A stretch of 64,000 nucleotides of DNA from Phycisphaerales bacterium (GCA_009691805.1 SIAK01000004.1:1-64000), one strand, 5' to 3'. Positions 28,889-37,960 are shown, numbered from the stretch's first letter. Program-made: numbers and translations. The notes: generated by a model not told the origin, from the sequence alone.

Positions 28889-29640
28889 GGTGAAAACCCT
28901 GCGCCAACGAATGCGCGCTTGAGTTCTGCAGTTCCACGAACGCCGAGCAGCACGAGTTCGATGTGACCATCTGGATGCACGACGACGATCGTTGGTCGCA
29001 CTCCCGCTGTTTCAAGCGGCGGTGGAAGTCGCTGCGTTCCGTAGGCGGTGGGAATGTTCGCTGCATCGGCGCCGAGAAATGCATGTCCACTCGCGAGCGT
29101 GTCTTCAGGCGCAATGCCGAGCAGGGTCACTTCATCAATTCCGTCTGCTGCTTCGATTGCGTGCGCAACGCCTTCTTTGCAAGGATCAAACGCGCTCGAC
29201 CAGAAGAGCAACACCAGTCGATGCGTTGGATGTTGTTCGCGAAATGCTGCGAAATCGAATGAGCTCTCACTGTCGAGTTGCAGCGTGAATGGCTTGATTT
29301 CTCGCCCTCGCCAAATCACTGCATCGCGTTCTGCTTCGCGACTCATCAAGATGGTCGCGAGCATTCCGCCCCACACGAGTGCGGCAACGATCGAGAGCGT
29401 CAGTCCGATCACACTCAAGGTCATGCCGCCAGAAATCAAGATGCCGCGAAATCCAATGCGTCGCGCGTCGATGGATGTGCGTAGACCAAGCGCGCCAGGA
29501 AGGAGTCCGATGATGAAAGGACTCAACAGCAGGGACGCGAGTCCGAGCGCGCCGCAGAGCAGCGGAAGGTTCGACGCGCGAGTCGAAGTCGGTTCGGGAG
29601 ATGTCGTCGCCTCGTTGCTCACGCGTGCATTCTCGCGCAT
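28885..29640 (-). CDS. Membrane protein with C-terminal thioredoxin-like domain
   Basis: A 251-residue protein. After a Ser/Thr/Glu-rich start it has two or three hydrophobic segments (LPLLCGALGLASLLLSPFII about residues 24-43 and MTLSVIGLTLSIVAALVWGGM about 72-93). The C-terminal half looks like a thioredoxin fold: LVLLFWSSAFDPCKEG in place of the usual WCxxC, and VRPTIVVVHPDG with a cis-Pro-like site. Only one cysteine is present at the active-site position, so disulfide exchange by a CxxC pair is not possible. It is coupled to the downstream exonuclease gene. Confidence 0.7.
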   Translation of the reverse strand: MRENARVSNEATTSPEPTSTRASNLPLLCGALGLASLLLSPFIIGLLPGALGLRTSIDARRIGFRGILISGGMTLSVIGLTLSIVAALVWGGMLATILMSREAERDAVIWRGREIKPFTLQLDSESSFDFAAFREQHPTHRLVLLFWSSAFDPCKEGVAHAIEAADGIDEVTLLGIAPEDTLASGHAFLGADAANIPTAYGTQRLPPPLETAGVRPTIVVVHPDGHIELVLLGVRGTAELKRAFVGAGFSP

Positions 29641-29667
29641 TCTTGTCGAGAGGTGCGGAGCGAAGGT

Positions 29668-29967
29668 TCAATGCGAATGGCGTCGAAATTTGCGCATGAA
29701 CCTGCGCAGCCATTGCGGGAGTTTCGCATCGCCCCAGTTCACAAGTCGGCGCATGCTCTCGCTCGCTGACGCAAGCAGGATCAGTCCAAGCATCGTGAGT
29801 GGAAATCCTGGAAGCACGGGGACAGGACCGAGTGCGAGCCCCGCGATGATCAGCAGCGTTCCTGCAATAGCCAAGAGGATGCGTCGAAGTGTGGAGTGGC
29901 GCTGCTCTCGCCGAGCGATGAGTTCGTCGCGGATTTCTTCGGGTTTGGGAGGCGGAGGCGACGTCAT
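29668..29967 (-). CDS. Small membrane protein (PGPGW-like)
   Basis: From the ATG at 29967 the protein has 99 residues: a Pro-rich cytoplasmic start, then a hydrophobic hairpin LLAIAGTLLIIAGLALGPVP with VLPGFPLTMLGLILLASAS, and a basic tail rich in Arg and His. The GPVPVLPGFPLTMLGLILL segment resembles the PGPGW family of bacterial membrane proteins of unknown function. The frame opens earlier at 30021, but that start lies within the hairpin following tRNA-Arg, so I prefer the internal ATG; no clear ribosome binding site decides it. Confidence 0.6.
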   Translation of the reverse strand: MTSPPPPKPEEIRDELIARREQRHSTLRRILLAIAGTLLIIAGLALGPVPVLPGFPLTMLGLILLASASESMRRLVNWGDAKLPQWLRRFMRKFRRHSH

Positions 29968-29980
29968 AGCAGCCAGTGCC

Positions 29981-30026
29981 GAAAAAAACCAAACGAGCGC
30001 GGGATGTCGAAGTTTCGACATCCCGC
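29981..30026 (-). terminator. Hairpin and T-run after tRNA-Arg
   Basis: A near-perfect inverted repeat GCGGGATGTCGAA / TTCGACATCCCG at about 30000-30026 lies 29 bp after the tRNA on the minus strand. A run of seven T follows about 11 bases after the stem, so the terminator is imperfect in spacing. Confidence 0.6.
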
Positions 30027-30054
30027 ACCTGATTCAGCACCCGCGTGCAACAAA

Positions 30055-30128
30055 CGCGATCGGCAGGAATCGAACCTGCAACCCCGAGCTTCGTAGGCTC
30101 GTGCTCTATCCAATTGAGCTACGATCGC
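30055..30128 (-). tRNA. tRNA-Arg (ACG anticodon)
   Basis: Read on the minus strand: acceptor GCGATCG / CGATCGC with G discriminator, D-arm GCTC AATTGGATA GAGC, anticodon stem CGAGC / GCTCG with loop CTACGAA giving ACG, and T-arm GCAGG TTCGAAT CCTGC. No CCA is encoded. The A34 would need deamination to inosine to read CGN codons. Confidence 0.94.
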
Positions 30129-30190
30129 AACTGAGGGGGAGGATTATAGCGGTTCCCACGCCGCATTTCTGACCCTCTTCAAGAAGAAAT

Positions 30191-31810
30191 TCAGCGGTCG
30201 AGAAGAACGGTTTTCATGCCGTCAGTTGTCTGCGCTGTCGGCTCATCCGCTGCGGCTGCGCTCACCGTTGCCACGCCGAAAGCTCCGCTGGCTGCTTCAA
30301 GGATTGGTTGCGCAAAGACGGCGAGTCCGAGGATGCAGACGCCTCCGATGACTGCAGCAAGCTTTGGCCATGGTGATTGCAGCGCGGTGACAGTTTCGCT
30401 GCGCGGATTGGAATGCGCGAGCATCGGCAGGATGACAAGTTGCAGGTAGTAGAAGACGGAGACGGCGCTGTTCACTGCCGCGATGATCACGAGCGCCGTC
30501 TGTCCTTGTTCGAGGACGGCGGTGAAGAGATAGATTTTTCCGAAGAAGCCGATCATCGGCGGAAGTCCGATGAGGCTGCCTGCAGCTATCGCGAGCATCC
30601 ACGCGAGCATCGGATGACGGTTGCGAAGTCCCGCGATGTCTTCGAGTGTTTCGACTTCTTCGCCATTGCGTTCGAGCGAACACAGCACGGCGAGCACCAC
30701 AGTGTTCATCACGCCGTAGCCGACGAGATAGAAGAGCACTGCGTTGAGACCAGCTCCCGGTCCCGCGAGCAATCCCATCATCAGATAGCCCGAATGCGCG
30801 ATCGAGCTGTAACCGAGCATGCGTTTGATATTGCGTTGCAGCAGCGCACCGATGTTGCCGAGCGTCATCGTCAGCACGCTCATCATCCAGAGCATCGCAG
30901 CAATCGGTGCAGGAAGTCCTTGTAGCTCGACTTCTTGTCCGTGCAACACAGCAGCATGTCCGCTCCAACCCAAGAGCGACAAGACCGTGATCAAAGCGAG
31001 AATTCCCGCGGCTTTCGGCATGAAGCCGAGGAACGCAGTGACGGGACCTGACGCGCCTTCATACACATCAGGTGCGTAGAAGTGCATCGGCACCGCGGCG
31101 AGTTTGAAGGAGATGCCGAGCACCGCCAGGACTGCACCGATGATCGCGAGTGTCGAAACGCCATTCGTCGCCGCTTGCGTGGCGAGTGTGTGCGCGATCT
31201 CCGTGCATTGCAAACTTCCAGTCGCACCGTAGAGCAACGCGAATCCGTAGAGGAAGATCGCGCTCGACATCGCGCCTAAGAAGAAGTACTTCACGCCTGC
31301 TTCTTGCGCTTTGCGAGCGTGTCGACCGACTGCGACCATGACGTAACTTGGAAGACTCGAAAGTTCGAGTGCCAGGAAGAGCCAGATGAGATCGGTCGCT
31401 GATGCGATGAGCATCGTGCCGGCAACACTCAGAAGCAAGAACGCATGGAATTCGCCGCGCAAGACGCGCACCGCTTCAAACGGCACGCGTCCAGATTCGA
31501 AGGCTGCTTCGAGTCGACGATCCACAGAAGTGCCGCCGAGCATCACCAACAAGATTGCAACGCATGCGATGAGCGGTTTCGCGAACGATCCGAGGTACGG
31601 CAAGAGGAGACCACTCGACTCCGCTGCGGGTGTCGAGTAACTCCACATGCATGCAGCGACGCTGACCGCGAGGAACAGCGCAGCAACCATGGGCACGCTG
31701 CGACGCAGCGAGGCGTTGCGCGTGAGTCCGAGCACTGCCACGACAACAGCGCCGAAACAGAGCACCATTTCAGGTGCGATGAGAGTGAGCTTGGCGGTAG
31801 TCGGATCCAT
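30191..31810 (-). CDS. nuoN: NADH-quinone oxidoreductase subunit N
   Basis: Antiporter-like proton-pumping subunit of complex I. The 539-residue protein has about 14 membrane segments and family motifs MVLCFGAVVVAVLGL, LELSSLPSYVMVAVGR, GVKYFFLGAMSSAIFLYGFA and YSSIAHSGYLMMGLL. The C-terminus after the last helix is a polar Ala/Thr tail of about 30 residues. It is the last gene of nuoJKLMN and ends 62 bp before the tRNA-Arg gene on the same strand. Confidence 0.94.
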   Translation of the reverse strand: MDPTTAKLTLIAPEMVLCFGAVVVAVLGLTRNASLRRSVPMVAALFLAVSVAACMWSYSTPAAESSGLLLPYLGSFAKPLIACVAILLVMLGGTSVDRRLEAAFESGRVPFEAVRVLRGEFHAFLLLSVAGTMLIASATDLIWLFLALELSSLPSYVMVAVGRHARKAQEAGVKYFFLGAMSSAIFLYGFALLYGATGSLQCTEIAHTLATQAATNGVSTLAIIGAVLAVLGISFKLAAVPMHFYAPDVYEGASGPVTAFLGFMPKAAGILALITVLSLLGWSGHAAVLHGQEVELQGLPAPIAAMLWMMSVLTMTLGNIGALLQRNIKRMLGYSSIAHSGYLMMGLLAGPGAGLNAVLFYLVGYGVMNTVVLAVLCSLERNGEEVETLEDIAGLRNRHPMLAWMLAIAAGSLIGLPPMIGFFGKIYLFTAVLEQGQTALVIIAAVNSAVSVFYYLQLVILPMLAHSNPRSETVTALQSPWPKLAAVIGGVCILGLAVFAQPILEAASGAFGVATVSAAAADEPTAQTTDGMKTVLLDR

Positions 31811-31849
31811 GATGATCAGTTGAATAGCAATGCTTCGGTGGGTGAACGC

Positions 31850-33568
31850 TTACGGCTGCGAGGCACTGGCCATCGGTGGTGCTTCGGAGCCTGACTCAAG
31901 CAGTGTGCCAGCTTTGAGATAGCGCTCCACGAGCGCGGGATACGGTGCGAGCATGTTCTTCACGCTCGGTTCAATCGCTTTGAGCATCGGCTCCGGGTAG
32001 AGACCGAGCACGAGGCAGAGAATGGCGATGGGAACCAAGATGCCGATCTCGCGCGCGCCGATGTCACGCGACAATGTTGTTGCGCGGTCGTTCGTCGTTG
32101 CGTGTGCGCCATGAGCATGATCGTGCGCATGATCACGAGCTTGAGCATGAGCCTGGCCATGAGCATGTCCATGAGCGTGATGCGCGTCATGGTGCCCTGG
32201 TTCTCGCAGCGGCCCCCAGACGAGACGGCCCACCAACATGAGCAGGTACATCGCAGCAGCGATGAGTCCGAGTCCCGCGATGATCGCGTACCACGGGCCC
32301 ATCAAGCCTGGGTAACCCGTCATTGCAGTGTCTTCAGCGGTGAACGCACCAACGAGACAATAGAACTCGCCGACGAAACCGTTGAGTCCTGGCAAACCCA
32401 AACTGGCGAGCGTGAAGAAGACCATGAAGAACGACCAGATCGGCATCGTGCGATACAGACCGCCGAGCTCGTCCATGTCCTTCGTGTGGTAGCGCTCGTA
32501 AATCATGCCGATGCAAAGGAAGAGCGCGCCTGTCGAAAGTCCGTGGCTGATCATGTACATGACCGAACCTGTCACACCAATCGAGTTCAACGAGAACATG
32601 CCAAGCATGCAGAACGCGATGTGTGTCACGGAGCTGTAGGCAACAAGTTTCTTCGCGTCGTGTTGCACCCAACAGATGAGCGCCGCGGCAACGATGCCGA
32701 TCAGACAGAGCACGCAGAGCACGCCGTTCCATTCGACGGCGCCGATCGGTGCCATCGGCATCGCGATGCGGAACTCACCGAAAGTGCCTAGTTTCAGCAA
32801 GGTTCCTGCGAGGATGACCGAACCGCCCGTGGGCGCTTGATCATGCACCAAGGGAAGCCATGTGTGGAATGGAACGAGTGGAATCTTGACTGCAAATCCC
32901 GCCATGAGCAGGATGAAGACCCAGACTTGTTCTGATGCGAGCATCTCGGTCGAGCAGAACGCCGTCATCGAGGCGATGCCGAAATCCCACGAGCCCAATG
33001 CCGCGTGCATCTTCATCGCGATGTAAAGCAAACCGACGAGTGTCAGAATGCCGCCACCGAAAGAGTAGAGCACGTACTTCACCGCCGCTTGGCGGCGTTG
33101 AGCGCCACCCCAGTTGGCGATGAGGAAGAACATCGGGATCATCGTGAATTCATAACTCACGAAGAAGATGACGGCGTCGCGCGCGAGGAACGCGCCGAGC
33201 ATCGATGCTTCGAGGAGCATGAACCAGAAGAAGAAATCCTTCGGTCGCTCGGTGATCGAGGTGAACGACCCAATCAGAATGAGCGGCATCAAGAATGCCG
33301 TCATCAAGATCAAGAGCAGCGCGACGCTGTCGGCACCGAGGGCAATCGACACGCCCATCGCGGGGAACCAATTCGCCGCATCGATATCAGGTGCGTAGAG
33401 ACCGTCGGTCCAGTGGGGGAATGTCCACGCGAAGAGGAGTGCAACAGCGAGCGTCGCAAACGCGCCGATCGTGCCAATCCACTTCGCCATGGGTGCAGGA
33501 GAGAATCCCACGATCGCCGCGAAAGCGATCGGGAGAACGATAAGAAAATACGCGAGCGTGCCTTCCAT
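31850..33568 (-). CDS. nuoM: NADH-quinone oxidoreductase subunit M
   Basis: Antiporter-like proton-pumping subunit of complex I. I chose the ATG at 33568 because it forms a TGATG overlap with the nuoL stop; the frame opens 12 codons earlier. Motifs include KDFFFWFMLLEASMLGAF, VKIPLVPFHTWLPLVHDQAP, YSSVTHIAFCMLG and GLPGLNGFVGEF. Between the last two membrane segments there is a His/Ala-rich loop (His residues coded at about 32098-32205) that ordinary NuoM lacks. The general length is otherwise normal. Confidence 0.94.
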   Translation of the reverse strand: MEGTLAYFLIVLPIAFAAIVGFSPAPMAKWIGTIGAFATLAVALLFAWTFPHWTDGLYAPDIDAANWFPAMGVSIALGADSVALLLILMTAFLMPLILIGSFTSITERPKDFFFWFMLLEASMLGAFLARDAVIFFVSYEFTMIPMFFLIANWGGAQRRQAAVKYVLYSFGGGILTLVGLLYIAMKMHAALGSWDFGIASMTAFCSTEMLASEQVWVFILLMAGFAVKIPLVPFHTWLPLVHDQAPTGGSVILAGTLLKLGTFGEFRIAMPMAPIGAVEWNGVLCVLCLIGIVAAALICWVQHDAKKLVAYSSVTHIAFCMLGMFSLNSIGVTGSVMYMISHGLSTGALFLCIGMIYERYHTKDMDELGGLYRTMPIWSFFMVFFTLASLGLPGLNGFVGEFYCLVGAFTAEDTAMTGYPGLMGPWYAIIAGLGLIAAAMYLLMLVGRLVWGPLREPGHHDAHHAHGHAHGQAHAQARDHAHDHAHGAHATTNDRATTLSRDIGAREIGILVPIAILCLVLGLYPEPMLKAIEPSVKNMLAPYPALVERYLKAGTLLESGSEAPPMASASQP

Positions 33569-35724
33569 CAGCCATTGCCTCGCAACCAGATCCAGAAAAC
33601 CCAACCAGCGATCAGAACGAATCCGCCCGCCATCGTGGCTGCGTATCCCTGCAGCACGCCGTTGTAGAGCGGTTGGAACAGTCGCGCGACCGCGACGGGA
33701 ACTCGACCAGTGCCATCGACGAGGAACCCGTCGACAAACGTCTTGTCAAAGAAGTGCAAGATGTGTGAGGCGACCCACAGCGGCAATCGGAAGAGCGCGT
33801 GGTAAATCTCATCGACATACCAGCGGTTCTCGAGCGTTGCGGGGATCCAACGGGTGAGGAAGAATCCGCGCAGTGCCGCTCGCGCGCGATCTGCAGCGGA
33901 GCGATCTCTGAGATGCGTCCAGTACGCGATCGCGATACCGAGCAGACATGCACTGGTGCCGACGATCGACGTCATCCGATGCGCGCTGAGCCCGAAGATT
34001 TCGCGTCCATGGACTTCGCCTGCGCCTTGCATCGCGCTTGAATGCATCATCATCGATTGCACCCAGTTTTCGCCGTGGAAGAACAGCGCGTCGTAGCCCG
34101 GCCAACCCGCAGCCACGACGCCGAGCGCAATCACGATGAGCGGAATGCGAATGCCAAGACGCGGTCCATGTGGATGGAACTCTGACTTTGCATGAGCGTG
34201 CGAAGCCGTTGCATGTGAGTCATGCGCATGATCATCATCGTGATGATCGTCGCCTGCTTCGAACTGCACAGGTCCAGCGAACGCGCGGAACCAGACGCGG
34301 AACGTGTAGTACGCGGTGAGGAACGCAGTGAAGAGTCCGAGCCATCCGAGGAATTGGAAATCGCTGCGTTCAGATCCGAGTGCTGTGGTGAGAATCGTGT
34401 CCTTCGAGAAGAACGCCGCAGAGAAGGGCAGCGCGGAAAGCCATAAACATCCGAGCAGCGCGAGCCAACTCACAAGTTTGAAGCCAGGCACACGGCGCAA
34501 GCCGGAAAGTTTGCGGATGTCAATCTGCCCCGCGAATCCGTGCATCACCGCGCCCGCTGTGAGAAACAACAGTGCCTTGAAGAACGCGTGCGTGAAGACG
34601 TGGTAGCCCGCGCCAAACGTCGAGCCCACACCGAGACCAAGGAACATGTAACCCAACTGCGAAATCGTCGAGTACGCCCACACGCGCTTCATGTCGTACT
34701 GCGCCATGCCGATCGTGGCCGCGACAAACGCGGTGAGTCCACCGACCCAAGCAACCGTTGCGAGCGCATCGGGATGCAGTTCGAAAAGTGGATAGGTGCG
34801 CGCGATGAGATAGACGCCCGCCGTCACCATCGTCGCGGCGTGAATGAGCGCCGACACAGGAGTCGGACCTTCCATCGCGTCGGGCAACCATGTGAAGAGC
34901 GGCAACTGCGCGCTCTTGCCAAACGCGCCGAGCATCAAGAGGAATGGAATCGCGCTCGGCATCCAATCGCCTTGCGTCGCGAGTGGTCCCGCTTCGAGCA
35001 CTCGAAAGAGCGTTGCGTAATCGACCGTGTCGTAGTTCACCCAAATCAAACCGATGCCGAGCGCGAGCCCGAGGTCACCGATGCGATTCATGATGAACGC
35101 CTTCTTCGCGGCAGCGACTGCGGAAGGCTTGGCGTAGTAGTAGCCAATCAAGAGGTAGCTTGCGAGACCGACGCCTTCCCAACCGAGATAGAGGACGACG
35201 AGATTGCTTGCCATCACAAGCGTCGCCATTGCCGCAAGGAAGATGCTCACGCCACCGAAGAATCGCGTGTAGCCCTTGCCAACATCGCTCTCCATGTACT
35301 CACTCGCATAGATCGCGATCAGCGAGCCAAGCCCTGTGACGAAGAGCATCCAGAAGAGCGTGAGCGCATCGATGTAGAGCGCGAAGGGCGCTGCGAAAGA
35401 TTGGAATCGATCGCCCGTTCCCCAACTAAAACTCATCCATTCAAAGAGCCCAACCACGCGCGGTGTGCCTTCGCCCACTTGGCTGAAAAGCATGCACGTG
35501 AGCACGAACGAACCTAAGAGCGCAATGATCGTGATCAGCGCGGGCAATTTGCTCCGCAGTTTCAGTGCGCCGCAAAGAAGGCAAAGCAGCGCCGAAAGTG
35601 CGGGGAGCCCAATGATGAGTCCAGCCCAACGAAGATCGGGCGCATCGATGGCAGCTGGAATCGCAAGACTCGCCGCGGTCGCTGCGTGATCATCGGCAAG
35701 CGCGAGAAGGGAAAAACTCAGCAT
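33568..35724 (-). CDS. nuoL: NADH-quinone oxidoreductase subunit L
   Basis: Largest antiporter-like subunit of complex I, with the long lateral helix at its C-terminus. The 718-residue protein has FFGGVSIFLAAMATLVMASNL, GWEGVGLASYLLIGYYY, AQLPLFTWLPDAMEGPTPVSALIHAATMVTAG (key Lys and His channel region, given here in part only as a landmark) and YSTISQLGYMFLGLG. A His/Asp-rich loop lies near 34165-34260, before the C-terminal third. The start ATG overlaps the nuoK stop by 7 bp. Confidence 0.95.
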   Translation of the reverse strand: MLSFSLLALADDHAATAASLAIPAAIDAPDLRWAGLIIGLPALSALLCLLCGALKLRSKLPALITIIALLGSFVLTCMLFSQVGEGTPRVVGLFEWMSFSWGTGDRFQSFAAPFALYIDALTLFWMLFVTGLGSLIAIYASEYMESDVGKGYTRFFGGVSIFLAAMATLVMASNLVVLYLGWEGVGLASYLLIGYYYAKPSAVAAAKKAFIMNRIGDLGLALGIGLIWVNYDTVDYATLFRVLEAGPLATQGDWMPSAIPFLLMLGAFGKSAQLPLFTWLPDAMEGPTPVSALIHAATMVTAGVYLIARTYPLFELHPDALATVAWVGGLTAFVAATIGMAQYDMKRVWAYSTISQLGYMFLGLGVGSTFGAGYHVFTHAFFKALLFLTAGAVMHGFAGQIDIRKLSGLRRVPGFKLVSWLALLGCLWLSALPFSAAFFSKDTILTTALGSERSDFQFLGWLGLFTAFLTAYYTFRVWFRAFAGPVQFEAGDDHHDDDHAHDSHATASHAHAKSEFHPHGPRLGIRIPLIVIALGVVAAGWPGYDALFFHGENWVQSMMMHSSAMQGAGEVHGREIFGLSAHRMTSIVGTSACLLGIAIAYWTHLRDRSAADRARAALRGFFLTRWIPATLENRWYVDEIYHALFRLPLWVASHILHFFDKTFVDGFLVDGTGRVPVAVARLFQPLYNGVLQGYAATMAGGFVLIAGWVFWIWLRGNG

Positions 35725-36110
35725 TCCTTGAGCTCCGACCAGGCTTCGCTATCGAGCGTTTCGCGCCGTCGATAGAGCAGCACGACAAGACCCAGTGCGA
35801 GCGCTGCCTCTGCAGCTGCGATCGTCAAGATGAAGATGACGAAGGTTTGTCCATCCGCGTTTCCATGCACGCGACCGAACGCGATCATCGCGAGCGCGGC
35901 GCCTTGGAACATGAGTTCGGTGCAGAGGAACATGACGATCATGTTGCGCCGCGAAAGGAATCCGATGAGTCCGATGCCAAAGAGCAGGGCACTCGTCAAG
36001 AGTGCTGCGTCGACGGCGGAAGCGTCGTATTGGGCGAGGGTGGAAGTCATCATCGAAGTCATCGTCGAAGTCATCGTCGAAGTCATCATCGAAGTCATCA
36101 TCGAAGTCAT
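35718..36110 (-). CDS. nuoK: NADH-quinone oxidoreductase subunit K with reiterated start region
   Basis: Small three-helix membrane subunit of complex I. The core (LLTSALLFGIGLIGFLSRRN, MIVMFLCTELMFQGAALAMI, TIAAAEAALALGLVVLLYRR) is typical, with the conserved Glu of the first and second inner helices visible. The frame opens at 36110, overlapping the nuoJ stop (ATGA), but the first 24 residues are tandem MTSM/MTST units coded by 12-bp repeats, giving many in-frame ATG codons. The true start could be any of these. Without the repeats the protein would be about 107 residues, closer to the usual 100. Confidence 0.9.
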   Translation of the reverse strand: MTSMMTSMMTSTMTSTMTSMMTSTLAQYDASAVDAALLTSALLFGIGLIGFLSRRNMIVMFLCTELMFQGAALAMIAFGRVHGNADGQTFVIFILTIAAAEAALALGLVVLLYRRRETLDSEAWSELKEC

Positions 36111-36113
36111 CGA
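36047..36113. repeat. 12-bp tandem repeats over the nuoK start codon
   Basis: About 5.5 units of a 12-bp element (plus-strand forms GTCATCATCGAA and GTCATCGTCGAA). On the coding strand each unit contains one or two ATG codons in the nuoK frame. The array begins exactly at the nuoJ stop / nuoK start overlap. Confidence 0.92.
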
Positions 36114-37117
36114 GAGGCTCCCGAGTCGGGTTCGACACTCAATCGCGAGAGTCCTGCAAGTTCGCGCCGCTCATCTTCGCCGAGTTCGACTTGCTTGCGC
36201 GCAAGGACGACTGCGCCGAAGAGCGCCATCGTGAGGATCACGCCTGCTACTTCGATCGACGCGGGAAAATCATTGACGAGCGTTGCGCCGACAACCTGCG
36301 CATTCACAGGAAGATCTGTATTCGTCAACATCACCCGATGGTCTTTTCCATCGACTGTTGCAACGACAAAGCGTGTATCGCCCTCTATCTGAATGAGCGC
36401 GCTGCGTTCACCCGCAACGAATTGCACAGGCGCATCTTTCGCGAGCTGCAATCGTTCGCGCGTTATGACCTTGAGTTGCTTCGGCATCCCTGCGAGCGTC
36501 TCCCAGAGTTGCGCTTGCGTCTGCGCTTCGCCCTGCACGCTGCTCGCCACTCGGCGCGCTTCTTCATTCGGATTGAAGAGCACCTGCGCGAGCGTTGCGA
36601 CCATGACGAATCCGATGATGACGCACGAGACCGCTTCACGCGGAACGCGGTCGTACCAATTCGCGGTCGCGTCTCCCTCCACGGGAGATTGCTGCGCGAG
36701 CATGAGCACGAACATGTAGGTCACCAAGATCGCGCCTGCGTAGACGATGATGAGCGCAAACGCCATGAAATCAGCGCCAAGCAGAAGGAAGAGCCCAGCG
36801 GACGCGACGACGACGAGGATGAAATAGACGGCGGCAAAGACGGGGCGAGGATGCGTCATCACACGCGCGGCGCCGGCAATTGCAGTCACGCCAAAGAGGA
36901 CAGGAAGGATGGGCGGAATCCCGCCGCCACCGGACGCGAGTTTCAGTACTTCAACAAAAAGTCCCGCGACTCCCGCCAAACCGAGCACGCTGCCCGCAAG
37001 GCGAAGCGAACGGGCACCAGGGCGCATCAAGAGCACGAGGCCCGCGGAAGCAAGAGCGACGAGACCGAGCATCACGGTGGAGCTCGAGAGCAAGTCGGAA
37101 GGCGCTGACTGATCCAT
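36107..37117 (-). CDS. nuoJ: NADH-quinone oxidoreductase subunit J
   Basis: Membrane subunit of complex I. I chose the ATG at 37117 (MDQSAPSDLLSSS), giving 336 residues; the frame continues upstream to 37231 but would overlap the divergent pgsA start. The family core is ARVMTHPRPVFAAVYFILVV, then LLGADFMAFALIIVYAGAILVTYMFVLML. The C-terminal 150 residues form a periplasmic or cytoplasmic extension containing FVVATVDGKDHRVML and a final membrane helix, making it longer than the usual 170-200 residues. It is the first gene of a five-gene nuoJKLMN run; nuoA-I are not here. Confidence 0.9.
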   Translation of the reverse strand: MDQSAPSDLLSSSTVMLGLVALASAGLVLLMRPGARSLRLAGSVLGLAGVAGLFVEVLKLASGGGGIPPILPVLFGVTAIAGAARVMTHPRPVFAAVYFILVVVASAGLFLLLGADFMAFALIIVYAGAILVTYMFVLMLAQQSPVEGDATANWYDRVPREAVSCVIIGFVMVATLAQVLFNPNEEARRVASSVQGEAQTQAQLWETLAGMPKQLKVITRERLQLAKDAPVQFVAGERSALIQIEGDTRFVVATVDGKDHRVMLTNTDLPVNAQVVGATLVNDFPASIEVAGVILTMALFGAVVLARKQVELGEDERRELAGLSRLSVEPDSGASR

Positions 37118-37189
37118 CAAGTGATCCAAAAGGGTGAGTGACAAGAGTCTGCGAGGAGGTCCAAGAACCCATCGCAATCGAAGGGGGGA

Positions 37190-37960
37190 ATGTATGGGCG
37201 GACCACCGAACTCGCAACCGACCACGCGCAACGAATTGTTGCTGCACTCTTCGATCTCGCCGCTGCTCTACCATTGCGCACCATGCCGAGCGCGACGCAG
37301 GGATTTCGACGCACCATTCCCAACGCGATCACGCTTTCGCGGCTCGCGCTCGCACTTGCATTCTTCGTGGGTCTTGAATTTGTCGATCGAACAGGGGACA
37401 AGGAACGCGCCGCGAGTCTGGGTTTTTTCTGCGCGATGCTTTTCGCGGTTGCTGCGGGAACGGACTACTTCGATGGATATCTCGCGAGGCGATGGAACGT
37501 CGTCAGCGCGTTCGGTCGTGTCGCGGATCCGCTCGTCGACAAGATTCTGATCCTCGGAGGATTCATTTACCTCGCCGCGCCGATCTTCGCGACGGAGCCC
37601 ACGCAAGGTTTTCTCGGCAGCGGTATCCAAGCGTGGATGGTGGTTGTGATTCTGTTGCGCGAGTTTCTCGTCACCAGTCTGCGCTCGATGATTGAGTCGA
37701 TGGGCATTCCCTTTGGTGCGGACATCTTTGGCAAAGTAAAGATGGTGATCCAATCCTTCTGCGTGCCGTGGTGTTTGTTTACTGCAACGCGTCCGAATGC
37801 AGCGGGGGAGATGTCCTGGATCGTCGTGCGCGACGTGGTCATTTGGATCACGATTGCCGCGTCGCTGTTATCTGCGATTCCATATCTGTTCCGAGCGATG
37901 CGCATCTTGAGTGCGGCATCGATGCACGCAAGCACAACGAAGCCGAAGGATCCCGCGTGA
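37190..37960 (+). CDS. pgsA: CDP-diacylglycerol-glycerol-3-phosphate 3-phosphatidyltransferase
   Basis: Makes phosphatidylglycerophosphate from CDP-diacylglycerol and glycerol-3-phosphate at the inner membrane. The CDP-alcohol phosphotransferase motif is complete: DYFDGYLARRW, then FGRVADPLVD, giving D-x2-DG-x2-AR-x8-G-x3-D-x3-D. The family N-terminal motif RRTIPNAITLSRLALAL is at about residues 40-56, so the ATG at 37283 (MPSATQ) is an alternative start; the ATG at 37190 has a G-rich ribosome binding site close by. It is divergent from nuoJ and its stop overlaps the pgpA start (GTGA). Confidence 0.92.
   Translation: MYGRTTELATDHAQRIVAALFDLAAALPLRTMPSATQGFRRTIPNAITLSRLALALAFFVGLEFVDRTGDKERAASLGFFCAMLFAVAAGTDYFDGYLARRWNVVSAFGRVADPLVDKILILGGFIYLAAPIFATEPTQGFLGSGIQAWMVVVILLREFLVTSLRSMIESMGIPFGADIFGKVKMVIQSFCVPWCLFTATRPNAAGEMSWIVVRDVVIWITIAASLLSAIPYLFRAMRILSAASMHASTTKPKDPA

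Noticed and set aside
35749-36138. An alternative minus-strand frame with Asp-Asp-Phe-Asp repeats
   Set aside because: It is the 12-bp nuoK repeat read in another frame; the rest of the product is a nuoK shadow.
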